From contig CAYNVO010000006.1 in NCBI GenBank assembly GCA_964400675.1, forward strand, positions 1 to 64,000: 64,000 nt of DNA. Reading direction: 5' to 3'. The stretch comes from 9FT-COMBO-48-23 sp964400675. GTDB taxonomy: Bacteria > Chloroflexota > Dehalococcoidia > GIF9 > UBA5629. Below, piece by piece: positions 50,768 to 59,909 of this stretch. Within the stretch, counting starts at the first letter, position 1. Each line of letters opens with the position of its first letter. Below the pieces are notes generated by a model. The model had not been told where the DNA came from and did no database searches. It saw nothing but the letters and a program-made list of their open reading frames with translations. Position numbers and translations under genes: made by a program.

Positions 50768-51718
50768 TTACTCCGAGGGATGTTCTTTGAAGAACTGCCA
50801 GATTGTCTCGCTGGCGTTGAATTCACGGGATGTTTTGCCAATCACTGATTGGGGCAGGTACTGCAAGCCGCCGGGCCAGGTGTGCCCGCCGCCTTCTATG
50901 GCGTAAAGAACGACTTCAGCGCTGTCCTGGCAGCCTCCATAAACTTCCGTTCGCACCGTGGTGCCATCGGCAGGGTCTTTGTCCGGCAGTTGCGTGATAA
51001 CCGGCGATGAGGAGCACTGGTCCTTCTCAACCCAGAATTTGACCGTGTCGTCTACGGACAGGACTACCCCATATGTGTTTCTACCGAGGCGGATTTCACC
51101 ACCTTCCCAGCGCTCCAGTGGGTCTTCGGTTCCGTTGATTATCAAAACCGGCACCGGTCTCGACGGCGACCATACGGACACCATGTTTACCGGTATGTTG
51201 CTGGCAACAGGTGAAATAGCCGCTATCCTCTGGGATAACTCGCAGCCGAGGCGATGCGACATCATGCCGCCGTTGGATATACCGGTTACGTAAATTCTGC
51301 CAGAATCGATGTTTAGCTCAACCGAAAGGCGGTCTATCAGGTCAGATATGAAGCCGACATCATCAGTGTTTTCAACGTGGGACTGCCATTGTACCCCTCT
51401 GCCATCGTTCCAGTGTTTTTCGAAGCCGTCAGGGTACACAACAATGAAGTTTTCTTTGTCGGCAAGGGCATTGAAGCCGGTGAGTTTGACCATGCCCTTA
51501 CCGGTGCCTCCGCCACCATGCAGTACGATGACCAGGGGGGTCGGTCTGCTCTGGTCATGGGAGCTGCCGATGTGGACGCAGTAGGTGCGTTCCATACCGC
51601 CACTGACGATTGATGCCGAGTAGTCATTATCGGTTGCAGGTATGCGATTACAGCCCTGCAAGGCAAAAACCAGCACCAGAATCAGGAAAACCAGGTAGGA
51701 TAATCTTTTTGTGTTCAC
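50768..51718 (-). CDS. PHB-depolymerase-family esterase, lipoprotein
   Basis: About 316 residues. A signal ends FALQGC, a lipobox. The alpha/beta-hydrolase has VIVLHGGGG (oxyanion region), nucleophile serine in VTGISNGGMMS, and the C-terminal histidine in GGGHTWPGG. LpqC/PHB-depolymerase type, so it may hydrolyse polyester or aromatic esters outside the cell. GTG at 51718 or TTG at 51730 are possible starts. The last 50-57 codons of this gene are repeated three times at 30.6-35.9 kb. Confidence 0.88.
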   Translation of the reverse strand: MNTKRLSYLVFLILVLVFALQGCNRIPATDNDYSASIVSGGMERTYCVHIGSSHDQSRPTPLVIVLHGGGGTGKGMVKLTGFNALADKENFIVVYPDGFEKHWNDGRGVQWQSHVENTDDVGFISDLIDRLSVELNIDSGRIYVTGISNGGMMSHRLGCELSQRIAAISPVASNIPVNMVSVWSPSRPVPVLIINGTEDPLERWEGGEIRLGRNTYGVVLSVDDTVKFWVEKDQCSSSPVITQLPDKDPADGTTVRTEVYGGCQDSAEVVLYAIEGGGHTWPGGLQYLPQSVIGKTSREFNASETIWQFFKEHPSE

Positions 51719-51803
51719 GGTTTTGCCCAATTTAGACGACGTCTTCTGCCCTGAAGGGAGGGGGTTATTCTCTGGTTAGTATGCAGTGGCAGGCACCGCA
51801 GGT

Positions 51804-52031
51804 CTACTTCTTTGCTTTGCCTTCCAGGCTGACCATTATGCGGGCTGCTATGGATATGATGAAATAGAAGTAGAAGACCATGCCTAGCAATATCCAGGTC
51901 ATGGGGGTGAAGCCGGCGATCTGCTTGTCCAGGGCTGCGGTGACAATCCCCACAATCACCAGGGCGTCACCAAAGGAACCGCACAACCATAGCATTGCCG
52001 GCTCGGTTAGTATTTTTATTAACGCTGTCAT
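51804..52031 (-). CDS. Small membrane protein, two transmembrane helices
   Basis: 75 residues. Hydrophobic stretches at about 12-35 (LWLCGSFGDALVIVGIVTAAL) and 43-65 (TWILLGMVFYFYFIISIAARI), then a short basic tail. No family recognised. Good ribosome site GGAGGTGTG before the ATG at 52031. Between pth and the esterase on the same strand. Confidence 0.65.
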   Translation of the reverse strand: MTALIKILTEPAMLWLCGSFGDALVIVGIVTAALDKQIAGFTPMTWILLGMVFYFYFIISIAARIMVSLEGKAKK

Positions 52032-52099
52032 TTCACACCTCCTTGCCTATTAATCTTACCCGATAGTGCCAGTTTATTCTACCCCACAGGGGCAAGGGA

Positions 52100-52681
52100 T
52101 TAATTGAATTTGTTCATGGCAGCGACTACGCCTTCGGTCAGGATGCAGTCAACAGCTTCGGCGACTGTGGCTATGGCTGGCTTGATGGCCGCCTCTTCCC
52201 GCGGTGTGAAATCGCTGAGGACGTAGCCGATAATGACGTCCTCGTCGCTGAGTGGATTGCTGTCTTCATCGGTCGGTCGGCCGATGCCCACCTTGATTCG
52301 GCAGAAGTCCTTGCTGCTCAGAGCCGAGATTATCGATTTTATACCTTTGTGCCCTCCGGCACTGCCGCCGGGGCGGAGGCGCAGCCTGCCCAGGGGTAAG
52401 TCGAGGTCGTCATAGATAACAATCAGGTCGCTTGCCGGGATTTTGTATTTGCGCATCAGGCTGCCGACTGCCTCGCCGCTGAGGTTGACAAAGGTCTTGG
52501 GCTTAGCCAGAAGCACTTCAACGCCGGCTATTCTGCCAACGCCGACCTGAGACTGGCACTGGTGTTTTTTTACCTGTATGGAATGGAGCTTTGCCAGGTG
52601 GTTCAGGCAGCGGAAGCCTATATTGTGGCGGTTATGGGCATAAGTTTTGCCCGGGTTTCCTAAACCTATAATTAATTTCAT
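52100..52681 (-). CDS. pth: Peptidyl-tRNA hydrolase
   Basis: 193 residues. Characteristic LIIGLGNPGKTYAHNRHNIGF, the catalytic histidine in that stretch, KPKTFVNLSGEAV, and DDLDLPLGRLRLRPGGSAGGHKGI. It recycles peptidyl-tRNA released from stalled ribosomes. The start lacks a clear ribosome binding site but is supported by conservation. Confidence 0.96.
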   Translation of the reverse strand: MKLIIGLGNPGKTYAHNRHNIGFRCLNHLAKLHSIQVKKHQCQSQVGVGRIAGVEVLLAKPKTFVNLSGEAVGSLMRKYKIPASDLIVIYDDLDLPLGRLRLRPGGSAGGHKGIKSIISALSSKDFCRIKVGIGRPTDEDSNPLSDEDVIIGYVLSDFTPREEAAIKPAIATVAEAVDCILTEGVVAAMNKFN

Positions 52682-52704
52682 TTGTTTATCAACCCCTCAC
52701 CCTG

Positions 52705-52730
52705 CCCTCTCCCCTTCGAAGGGGAGAGGG
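52705..52730. repeat. 26-bp perfect palindrome with relatives nearby
   Basis: CCCTCTCCCCTTCGAAGGGGAGAGGG is a perfect palindrome (52705-52730) in the pth-ligA gap. Similar but imperfect elements with CCTCTCTCTCAAGGGAGAGG occur at about 52860-52880 and with TCTCCTGTCAAGGGAGAG at about 54980-55000. Probably a dispersed REP-like family or terminators. Confidence 0.6.
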
Positions 52731-52903
52731 GAAGGAGCATTCTGGAAGGGGCGCAGCCCCTTCCAATCCCCGTTAGGTCGTGGGGGTAGCATAAAGTATG
52801 CGCTCTACCCGTTGTGCCCCTTTCGATCCCCTGTTATTATGTCTTTCATCTTCACCCCGCCCTCTCTCTCAAGGGAGAGGGAAGAAAGCTCTGAAGCCCC
52901 CTG

Positions 52904-54934
52904 TTATTTTAGTTTGTTTTCCGACTGTTTTAAAAGCTCCAGGAACTCGGGCTCGGTGAGTGTTTTGGTGCCCAGAGCCCGGGCTCGCGCCAGCTTGGAG
53001 CCGGGGTCTTCGCCGACTACCAGATACGTGGTCTTCCTGGTGACGTCGGAGCCGGCTTTGCCGCCCAGCGCCTTGATTCTGGATTCGGCTGCCGGTCGAG
53101 CCGATGATTTCAGCGTGCCGGTGATGACGAACTCGACTCCGGCCAGCGGCAAGTCCTCAGCCTCGACCTTTTCTGCCTCCAGCCTGACGCCGGCATTTCT
53201 CAGCTTGTCTATGATTTTCTGGTTCTGCTTCTGGCGGAAAAATGCCATTACACTGTCGGCAATCTTGGGACCGATGGACGGTATTTCCTGTAATTTTTCC
53301 GGTGTCGCCCGGCTTAATTCATCGAGGCTGGCGTAATGCTCGGTCAATAGCTCAGCCGTCTCATCTCCGATGCCGGGTATGCCCAGGGCGAAAATCACCC
53401 GGGAAAGAGGGCGGTTTTTGCTCTTTTCAATGGAGTTGAGCATGTTGGCGACGCTTTTCTCAGCCAGCTTTTCCATGTTTAGCAACTGTTCCTTTTTGTC
53501 CTTGAGACTATAGATGTCGCCGGCATCTTTGATCAGTCCGGCTTCGAACAGCGACTGGGACATCTTCTCGCCGATGCCTTCGATGTCCATGGCGCCGCGG
53601 CTGACGAAGTGCTTGATTCTCTCCAGTGCCTGTGCCGGGCAGGCGGCATTCGTGCAGCGGTGCATGGCTTCGCCTTCGGGCTTTATCACCTCGGCGCCGC
53701 ATACCGGGCAGGTCCTGGGCATGTGGAAGGTTTTCTCTTTGCCGGTGCGGCGGCTGACGATGGGCTCGACTATCTCCGGTATCACCTCGCCGGCTCGCTG
53801 TATGACCACCCAATCGCCGATGCGGATGTCCTTGCGGTGTATGTCCTCTTCATTATGGAGTGCGGCGTGCTTTATGGTTACGCCGCCCACCTGTACCGGC
53901 TCAAGTATGGCATAGGGGTTAAGGCTGCCGGTACGCCCTACGTTGATGCCGATATTCAGCAGTCGGGTGGTGCCCTGTACGGCGGGGAATTTGTAGGCAA
54001 TTGCCCATCTCGGCTCGCGCCCCACATATCCCAGCTCGACCTGAAAAGGAATGGAGTTGATTTTGACCACTATGCCGTCAGCCTCATAGGGCAGTGTCTC
54101 TTCGTCTTTAACCCACTTTGCGTAGTATTTCTTCACCTCGTCGATGGTATGACAGAGGGCGATGTTGGGGTTTATTTTGAAGCCCAGCGACTTCAGGTAT
54201 TGCATGATTTCCCAGTGAGTTTCCGGCACCGCCTTGCCCTCAGCCCAGCCCAGACCGTAGATAAATATATCCAGCGGGCGTTTGGCGGTAATCTTTGGGT
54301 CCAGCTGCCTAACCGAGCCGGCGGCGGCGTTCCTGGGATTGGCGAAAAGTGGCAGACCCTCCTTAGCCCGCTCCTCGTTCAGTTTCTTGAAGCCGGTCTT
54401 GGGTAGATAGACCTCACCCCTGACCTCGAACTTGGGCGGTGCCTCTCCGGGCACGGAAAGCGGTATGCTTTTTACCGTCCTCAGATTTTGAGTGATGTTC
54501 TCGCCGCGGTAGCCGTCGCCACGGGTGGCGCCGACCTCTAGCAAGCCGTTAACGTAGGTCAGGGCTACCGCCAGACCGTCTATTTTAAGCTCGCAGACGA
54601 AGTCGGCATTGCGACCGCCCAGGAGGTTGGAAGCACGCCGGTACCAGGCATCAAGCTCTTCGTCGGAAAAGGCGTTTGCCAGGCTGAGCAGGGGTTGAGG
54701 ATGCTCCACGACGCCGAAGGCTTCAACCGGTGCGGCGCCTACGCGCTGGGTAGGCGAGTCAGGTGTGACGAGCTCGGGGTGTGAGTCCTCAAGCTGCTTA
54801 AGCTCACGCATAAACTCATCATATTCGGAGTCGCTGATTTCGGGGCTGTCCAGCACGTAGTAGCGGTAGTTGTGGTGGTTAATCAGCTCCCTTAGCTTGC
54901 TTATCCTCTGCTTTGCCTCAGCCGTGCCAGCCAT
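52904..54934 (-). CDS. ligA: NAD-dependent DNA ligase
   Basis: About 676 residues, the expected length. Adenylation motif CELKIDGLAVALTY with the reactive lysine, the OB fold (VGRTGSLNPYAILEPV), a C4 zinc finger (CPVCGAEV, RCTNAACPAQ), helix-hairpin-helix repeats and a C-terminal BRCT domain (VEFVITGTLKS). Seals nicks in replication and repair. ATG at 54934 follows GAGG; 54949 is also possible. Confidence 0.96.
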   Translation of the reverse strand: MAGTAEAKQRISKLRELINHHNYRYYVLDSPEISDSEYDEFMRELKQLEDSHPELVTPDSPTQRVGAAPVEAFGVVEHPQPLLSLANAFSDEELDAWYRRASNLLGGRNADFVCELKIDGLAVALTYVNGLLEVGATRGDGYRGENITQNLRTVKSIPLSVPGEAPPKFEVRGEVYLPKTGFKKLNEERAKEGLPLFANPRNAAAGSVRQLDPKITAKRPLDIFIYGLGWAEGKAVPETHWEIMQYLKSLGFKINPNIALCHTIDEVKKYYAKWVKDEETLPYEADGIVVKINSIPFQVELGYVGREPRWAIAYKFPAVQGTTRLLNIGINVGRTGSLNPYAILEPVQVGGVTIKHAALHNEEDIHRKDIRIGDWVVIQRAGEVIPEIVEPIVSRRTGKEKTFHMPRTCPVCGAEVIKPEGEAMHRCTNAACPAQALERIKHFVSRGAMDIEGIGEKMSQSLFEAGLIKDAGDIYSLKDKKEQLLNMEKLAEKSVANMLNSIEKSKNRPLSRVIFALGIPGIGDETAELLTEHYASLDELSRATPEKLQEIPSIGPKIADSVMAFFRQKQNQKIIDKLRNAGVRLEAEKVEAEDLPLAGVEFVITGTLKSSARPAAESRIKALGGKAGSDVTRKTTYLVVGEDPGSKLARARALGTKTLTEPEFLELLKQSENKLK

Positions 54935-55125
54935 AAAAGCCTCATTCATAGTATAGCACGTTTTTTTGTGTCATTATTCTCTCCTGTCAAGGGAGAGAGA
55001 ACATGGCGATGACAAGGTAAAGTATTCCCATGCTGTAGGCGTAGTGCTATAATTTTCATTATTCGTGTGCTGACAGGTTTCGAAACCGGGCATAACCGAA
55101 TTGCGCTACAGGGGGAAATTGGAAA

Positions 55126-56061
55126 ATGGAAAAGCTGATAATAACCGCTGCCTTGACCGGTGCTGTAACCATGCCCACGCAGACGCCCTATTTACCCATC
55201 ACCCCGCAGCAGCTTGCAGATGAGGCGGTAAGGGCGGCTGAGGCTGGCGCTGCCTCGGTGCATATTCACGCCCGAAATCCTGAAGACGGCACTCCTACCT
55301 CAAACCTGGATGTCTACAGAGAAATTGTCGCCAGGATTAAGCAGAGAAGCGATGTAATTGTGTGCATAACCACCGGTGGCGCACTGGGCGCAACCCCGGA
55401 ACAAAGAATAGCTGTTGTGCCAACGTTTAAGCCTGAGCTTGCCTCATTTAATATGGGGTCGATTAATTTTGCAATTCACCCGATAGCTGAGCGGTATGAG
55501 GATAAGGACTATAAGTATCCGTGGGAGAAAGGATTCATACTGGGCACCAAAGATAATGTCTTCAGGAATACTTTCGCCGATATAGAGTACTTTTGTCAGA
55601 CTATGAAACAGAATGGCACCAGACCGGAATGCGAGGCTTACGACGTCGGCCATATTTACAACATCGCTTATCTGGTAAGAGGCAAGCTCCTGGTATTGCC
55701 TATCTGGATGCAGTTCGTCACAGGAGTGCTGGGGGGCATCGGCTCTTCTCTCGAGGATATCATGTATATGAAGAGTACCTCGGACAGGCTATTTGGTTCA
55801 CAAAACTATAAATGGTCGGCAATAGGTGTGGGCTACCCGGATGAGTTCAAGGCGGCTGCACTGGCTATAATGATGGGCGGACACGTCAGGGTAGGTCTCG
55901 AGGATAACATATACGTAAAGAAGGGCAAGCTGGCTAAAAGCAATGCCGAGCTGGTGGAGAAGGTGGTCAGAATCGCCAGAGAGTTTGAGCGCGATATAGC
56001 TACACCCGATGAAGCCAGAAAAATCCTCAATCTAAAGGGAAAAGACAAGGTTGGCTACTAG
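55126..56061 (+). CDS. BKACE-family beta-keto acid cleavage enzyme (DUF849)
   Basis: 311 residues. The first strand LIITAALTGAVTMPTQTPYLP and HIHARNPEDGTPT supply the zinc ligands of the BKACE family; a glutamate in the RVGLEDNIY stretch is the third. The type enzyme cleaves 3-keto-5-aminohexanoate with acetyl-CoA in lysine fermentation, but family substrates vary. Start follows GGGGGAAATTGGAAA. No other lysine-fermentation genes here. Confidence 0.88.
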   Translation: MEKLIITAALTGAVTMPTQTPYLPITPQQLADEAVRAAEAGAASVHIHARNPEDGTPTSNLDVYREIVARIKQRSDVIVCITTGGALGATPEQRIAVVPTFKPELASFNMGSINFAIHPIAERYEDKDYKYPWEKGFILGTKDNVFRNTFADIEYFCQTMKQNGTRPECEAYDVGHIYNIAYLVRGKLLVLPIWMQFVTGVLGGIGSSLEDIMYMKSTSDRLFGSQNYKWSAIGVGYPDEFKAAALAIMMGGHVRVGLEDNIYVKKGKLAKSNAELVEKVVRIAREFERDIATPDEARKILNLKGKDKVGY

Positions 56062-56096
56062 ATGGACATTGGAATGGGTAATGGAAGGAGTCAGTG

Positions 56097-56720
56097 ATGC
56101 CTGATAGGAGTTCAGGTAAACCCCGTTTCGTGCTGACTACAAGGCGCATTGAGGCGCTGGCCGACGGCATTTTTGCCATTGCCATGACGCTTCTTGTTCT
56201 CACCTTGACTCTTCCTGATATGACACAGACCAAGCTCGGCCTGAGCCAATTGCTGGCGGAACAGTGGCCCAAATTCTTTAACTACGCGCTCAGTTTTGTG
56301 CTGCTGGCAATCTTCTGGATGGTTCATCATCAGCAATTCCACGTGATACGCCGCACCGACAGGCGGCATGTCTGGATTAATATCGGTATTCTCATGTTCG
56401 TGGTGCTAATGCCTTTTTCCACGGATGTTGTGGGAGATTATAGCGGTGAAACACTGGCGGAACTTCTGTTCGGCGCCAATCTCATGATATTGGGGCTTCT
56501 TTTCTTATTAAACTGGTGGTATGCCTGCTGGAAACACCGGCTTGTCGACCCTGATCTGGATAGGGAGACCATTGTCGGAGGCATAAGAAGGAGCTGCGTT
56601 ACTCCGGTTGTTGCCGCTTTATCGATGGTGCTATCCTTTTTCATTCCCGGGTGGGCACTTGCGGCGTATATGTTGATCCCGTTTATCCAGTTGCTCCCCT
56701 GGTTTCGCCATAGCGACTGA
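56097..56720 (+). CDS. TMEM175/DUF1211-family potassium channel
   Basis: About 207 residues. The filter-region helix pattern RIEALADGIFAIAMTLLVLTL at the N-terminus is the RxxxFSDGxxAI-like motif of bacterial TMEM175 channels, here with L-A in place of F-S. Six hydrophobic helices can be counted, as expected. It is probably an inner-membrane K+ channel. Start after GGAAGGAG. Confidence 0.83.
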   Translation: MPDRSSGKPRFVLTTRRIEALADGIFAIAMTLLVLTLTLPDMTQTKLGLSQLLAEQWPKFFNYALSFVLLAIFWMVHHQQFHVIRRTDRRHVWINIGILMFVVLMPFSTDVVGDYSGETLAELLFGANLMILGLLFLLNWWYACWKHRLVDPDLDRETIVGGIRRSCVTPVVAALSMVLSFFIPGWALAAYMLIPFIQLLPWFRHSD

Positions 56721-56836
56721 TGGTCTTATTGCGCCGGCCGTAGATAGCCTACCAGAGTGCTAATATCGAGTTTTCAGGTTGTCAGATGACTTTCCCTGTG
56801 CCATAATTTTGGCATTAGCATTGTCGGAGGTGAGAT

Positions 56837-57598
56837 ATGGTGAGGATAATAGACTTGAGCGTCCCCACAGAAGATAGCCCCAGCGAGCCATTGCCGGTGA
56901 AGGTAACCCACGAGCCCCATCACCAAGCTATTGAGGTGATGAAGATATTCTTCGGCTGTAGTGAGCAGGATTTGCCTGACGGACTAGGGTGGGCTAATGA
57001 TAGCGTAACGATGGGGGCACATGCCGGCACGCATGTTGACTCTCCATGGCATTATTTCCCCACCTGTGAAGGAAAAAGGGCTAAGACCATCGACCAAATG
57101 CCGTTGGAATGGTTCTATCACGATGGCGTGGTGCTGGACATGAGGCACAAGCCGCGCGGCTCAGGTGTCACGGTGGATGATATTCAGTCAGCCTTGAAGA
57201 AGATTGGCTACAAGATTAAGCCCTGGGACATCGTGATGATACAGACCGGCGCTGATAAATTGTGGGGTAAAGCGGAGTATTTCGATGCCGGCTGTGGCAT
57301 GACCGCGGAGTCTACACGTTGGTTAATCGAGCAGGGCGTTAGGGTTATGGGAATCGATGCCTGGGGATGGGACAGGCCGTTCTGGGCGATAAAAGAGGAG
57401 TTTGCCAGGACGGATGACAAGAATGTGCTGTGGGGGGCCCATTTTGTGGGCAAGGACAGGGAATACTGCCATATAGAGAAGCTGGCAAATTTAGATAAGC
57501 TGCCCAAGCCCTTCGGCTTCAGGGTGGCATGCTTCCCGGTGAAGCTCACCGGTGGCAGCGCCGGCTGGGCTCGTGTTGTCGCCATTCTGGAGGATTAA
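56837..57598 (+). CDS. Cyclase-family hydrolase (kynurenine-formamidase-like)
   Basis: 253 residues. The HxGTHxDxPxH motif is MGAHAGTHVDSPWHYF at about residue 57, with DAWGWDRPF further on. The family contains kynurenine formamidases and manganese-dependent isatin/amide hydrolases. Substrate unknown. It ends 4 bases into the convergent membrane-protein gene. Confidence 0.85.
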   Translation: MVRIIDLSVPTEDSPSEPLPVKVTHEPHHQAIEVMKIFFGCSEQDLPDGLGWANDSVTMGAHAGTHVDSPWHYFPTCEGKRAKTIDQMPLEWFYHDGVVLDMRHKPRGSGVTVDDIQSALKKIGYKIKPWDIVMIQTGADKLWGKAEYFDAGCGMTAESTRWLIEQGVRVMGIDAWGWDRPFWAIKEEFARTDDKNVLWGAHFVGKDREYCHIEKLANLDKLPKPFGFRVACFPVKLTGGSAGWARVVAILED

Positions 57599-58542
57599 GC
57601 GACAGTATCGGTGGAGATGCTTCTCAAACCGAGCTCATTTGCCAGGGCATCGAGGCTGTATCCCTGCTTTCTCACCCGCAGGTCGAAGTAGAGCAAAGTT
57701 ATGCCGATCATACCGATGGGTACGGATATGATACTTCCTATTGTGCCCCCGACCACTGCCCAGGCCATTATCCAGGTTGGAAGCTCTGGTGGGGCCTCGG
57801 TCATAGTTCCGCTCATAGCCCTGGTCATAAGCTCGCTTACAGCGCCCATCATTGCCGGCATGTAGAATATCATACCTATTATCGACACTATGGTGAGTAG
57901 CAGCAGCATGATTCCTAGGATCCGCCACCAGTTTTGTTTGACCAGCGCCGAGCTGTGCGATAGTGCCGCCCTTGGGCCGCAACCCTCAAGCAGGGCTGTC
58001 GGTAAAATGAAAGTCCAGGTTACGCCTAGGTAGATGACTGCTGGGGCGACGACGAAAATCAGCGTACCTGCGACTGCAGAAGCTATTAACCAGCCGGAGA
58101 TTCCGCCTGTGGCGACCCCGATGATTACAGAGATTAAGATTGTGGCCAGGAAAATACCCAGGATAGCTAAATACACAAGAAACACTGCCCAAAACATGTC
58201 TCTCAGTCTGCGCCAGGCGAAGCCGTAGGCTTGACCGATATTGACAGGCTGGTTGAAATACTGTTCTGACACGGCATGAATAACGGCGCCTCCCATCCAA
58301 ATGGATGCTGCGAACATCGCGAAGTAAATTGGTATCCAGAAAAGGAGCATGAACGGTGACGGGGCTTCAGTTCCTAGCTCACCGTATATCGGCATCAGTA
58401 GATTGGCAACGACGGCCAAGATGGCTATGGGCACTTGCACAATAGCCACTATGGCGATAAGTCTCAGGAAATTACTTTTGTAGATGGAAAAAGTCTCTTT
58501 CAGAATAACTTCAAGGCTCTTAGGCGCAAGAGTCACGTTCAT
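57595..58542 (-). CDS. Multi-spanning membrane protein
   Basis: About 315 residues with five or six hydrophobic segments (LIAIVAIVQVPIAILAVVANLL, LLFWIPIYFAMFAASIWMGG, FLVYLAILGIFLATILISVII and later ones). The N-terminal KSLEVILKETFSIYKSNFLRL is typical of the glycerophosphoryl-diester-phosphodiesterase-type membrane domain family, of unknown role. The ATG at 58542 follows GGGGGG. Convergent with the cyclase-family gene. Confidence 0.7.
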   Translation of the reverse strand: MNVTLAPKSLEVILKETFSIYKSNFLRLIAIVAIVQVPIAILAVVANLLMPIYGELGTEAPSPFMLLFWIPIYFAMFAASIWMGGAVIHAVSEQYFNQPVNIGQAYGFAWRRLRDMFWAVFLVYLAILGIFLATILISVIIGVATGGISGWLIASAVAGTLIFVVAPAVIYLGVTWTFILPTALLEGCGPRAALSHSSALVKQNWWRILGIMLLLLTIVSIIGMIFYMPAMMGAVSELMTRAMSGTMTEAPPELPTWIMAWAVVGGTIGSIISVPIGMIGITLLYFDLRVRKQGYSLDALANELGLRSISTDTVA

Positions 58543-58740
58543 ATATCCCCCCTTAAGAAATTCGTTTTTACGAACTTCGCATTTGAGACGTTTGATAGCC
58601 GCCATGATTATATCAACTGGACAGTGCTAAATGAAGGGTGCTGCTATCAGCCTACCTTGAGCTATGGTCTGTAAACAGTTAAAATTGAGGTTGTTTTTTG
58701 AAAAAGATATGGATATGTACAGACATGGGGTGTTATTAAC

Positions 58741-59022
58741 ATGGTAGAAACATTCCTCTGCCCTAAGTGTGGGGAGGAGAATGTTATGGGTTATCGGTTC
58801 TGTGTGACTTGCGGGGAACAGCTGGCGGCGGGGACGCAGCAGTCGGAGAAGACGTGCTCGAAGTGCAGCACTCAGAACCCTACGAATTACCGATTTTGCG
58901 GCAGTTGCGGTGTCAGATTGAACAACTGCTGCCCTAATTGCGGAGCTACCATTCCTGCTGACTCAAGGTACTGTCCCAATTGCGCCTATCTCTGTGGGGA
59001 GGGGCGTTATGAGGATGTGTAG
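58741..59022 (+). CDS. Triple zinc-ribbon protein
   Basis: 93 residues with three successive zinc ribbons: CPKCGEENVMGYRFCVTCG, CSKCSTQNPTNYRFCGSCG and CCPNCGATIPADSRYCPNC. No catalytic domain follows. Its stop overlaps the NfeD-like gene's start, so they are coupled; it may bind a nucleic acid or protein partner. Confidence 0.78.
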   Translation: MVETFLCPKCGEENVMGYRFCVTCGEQLAAGTQQSEKTCSKCSTQNPTNYRFCGSCGVRLNNCCPNCGATIPADSRYCPNCAYLCGEGRYEDV

Positions 59023-59438
59023 TGTATAGAGCAATGAAGGGCAAACCACCACTCTGGTATACGGTGCAAGCCATTTTAGGCGGGATGATCGAGGAAGCTA
59101 TACTGGTGGCTGCCGTCCTCTGGTTGATGCCGCTTTTCGATATATATATTCCGCTGTGGGGACTGGCTATCTTGATGGCATCTTTAGCTGTATATTCCTA
59201 TATCATGTACCGGGTAGGTAGGTCTACCTTCCTCATAAGGCCCAGAGTGGCTGCTGAGGCTATAATCGGCTGTGAAGGCAAGGTGACCAGGCGGCTGGCT
59301 CCCGGTGGCTATGTTAAAGTCCAGGGCGTGCTGTGGAAGGCGACATGTGATGAGGCAGAGCTGGAAATAGGCGATGAGATTGTGGTTGTGGATATTGACG
59401 GGCTTAAGCTGATTGTTAGGCCGAAGGATAGACTTTAG
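59022..59438 (+). CDS. NfeD-like membrane protein
   Basis: 138 residues. Two transmembrane helices (about 15-60) followed by an OB-fold C-terminal domain (GCEGKVTRRLAPGGYVKVQGVLWKA, VVDIDGLKLIV) as in NfeD, a partner of stomatin-like proteins and membrane proteases. No stomatin is adjacent. Start GTG at 59022, or ATG at 59034. Confidence 0.8.
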   Translation: MYRAMKGKPPLWYTVQAILGGMIEEAILVAAVLWLMPLFDIYIPLWGLAILMASLAVYSYIMYRVGRSTFLIRPRVAAEAIIGCEGKVTRRLAPGGYVKVQGVLWKATCDEAELEIGDEIVVVDIDGLKLIVRPKDRL

Positions 59439-59453
59439 AGACGAGAAGCAATC

Positions 59454-59481
59454 TTGACAAACGTGAAGATTATTATATAAT
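59454..59481 (+). promoter_or_regulatory. Sigma-70 promoter with Fur-box-like operator
   Basis: TTGACA (59454-59459), 16-base spacer, TATAAT (59476-59481). Immediately downstream, 59487-59508 reads ATAACGATAATTATTATTGA, close to the Fur/PerR box GATAATNATTATC pattern, so the following regulator gene is probably autoregulated. Confidence 0.75.
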
Positions 59482-59513
59482 GTAAATAACGATAATTATT
59501 ATTGATAAATGCA

Positions 59514-59891
59514 ATGAGAAAAACAAGACAGAAAGAAGCTATTATGGCAGTGTTGAGGGGGACTACCTCTCATCCCACGGCTGACTGGGTATACGACGAG
59601 GTCAGGAAGGAGATACCCAATATAAGTCTGGGGACTGTATATCGGAATCTCAGGTTGTTATGTCAGAGCGGGGAGATATCGGAGCTGGACCTTTGCGGTA
59701 ATCTAAGCCGGTTTGATGCCAGACTGGACGACCACTACCATTTCAGATGCGAGAAGTGCGGACGGGTGTTTGATATAGATGAGCTGCTGACTGAAGATAT
59801 TAATGATAGAGTCGCCCGGAAAACGGGCTTTGCGGTTGAATGCCACAAAATTGAGTTTCGTGGAATATGCCGAGAATGCCAGAATAGCTGA
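59514..59891 (+). CDS. Fur/PerR-family regulator
   Basis: 125 residues from the ATG at 59514 (frame open from TTG 59502). Winged helix (RQKEAIMAVLRG, LGTVYRNLRLL), ligands HYHFRCEKCG and a second cysteine pair CRECQ for structural zinc. The arrangement resembles PerR-type peroxide sensors. It is followed by rubrerythrin, thioredoxin-reductase and glutaredoxin genes, which are likely members of its regulon. Confidence 0.88.
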   Translation: MRKTRQKEAIMAVLRGTTSHPTADWVYDEVRKEIPNISLGTVYRNLRLLCQSGEISELDLCGNLSRFDARLDDHYHFRCEKCGRVFDIDELLTEDINDRVARKTGFAVECHKIEFRGICRECQNS

Positions 59892-59909
59892 TTTTTTGGG
59901 AGGTGGTCT

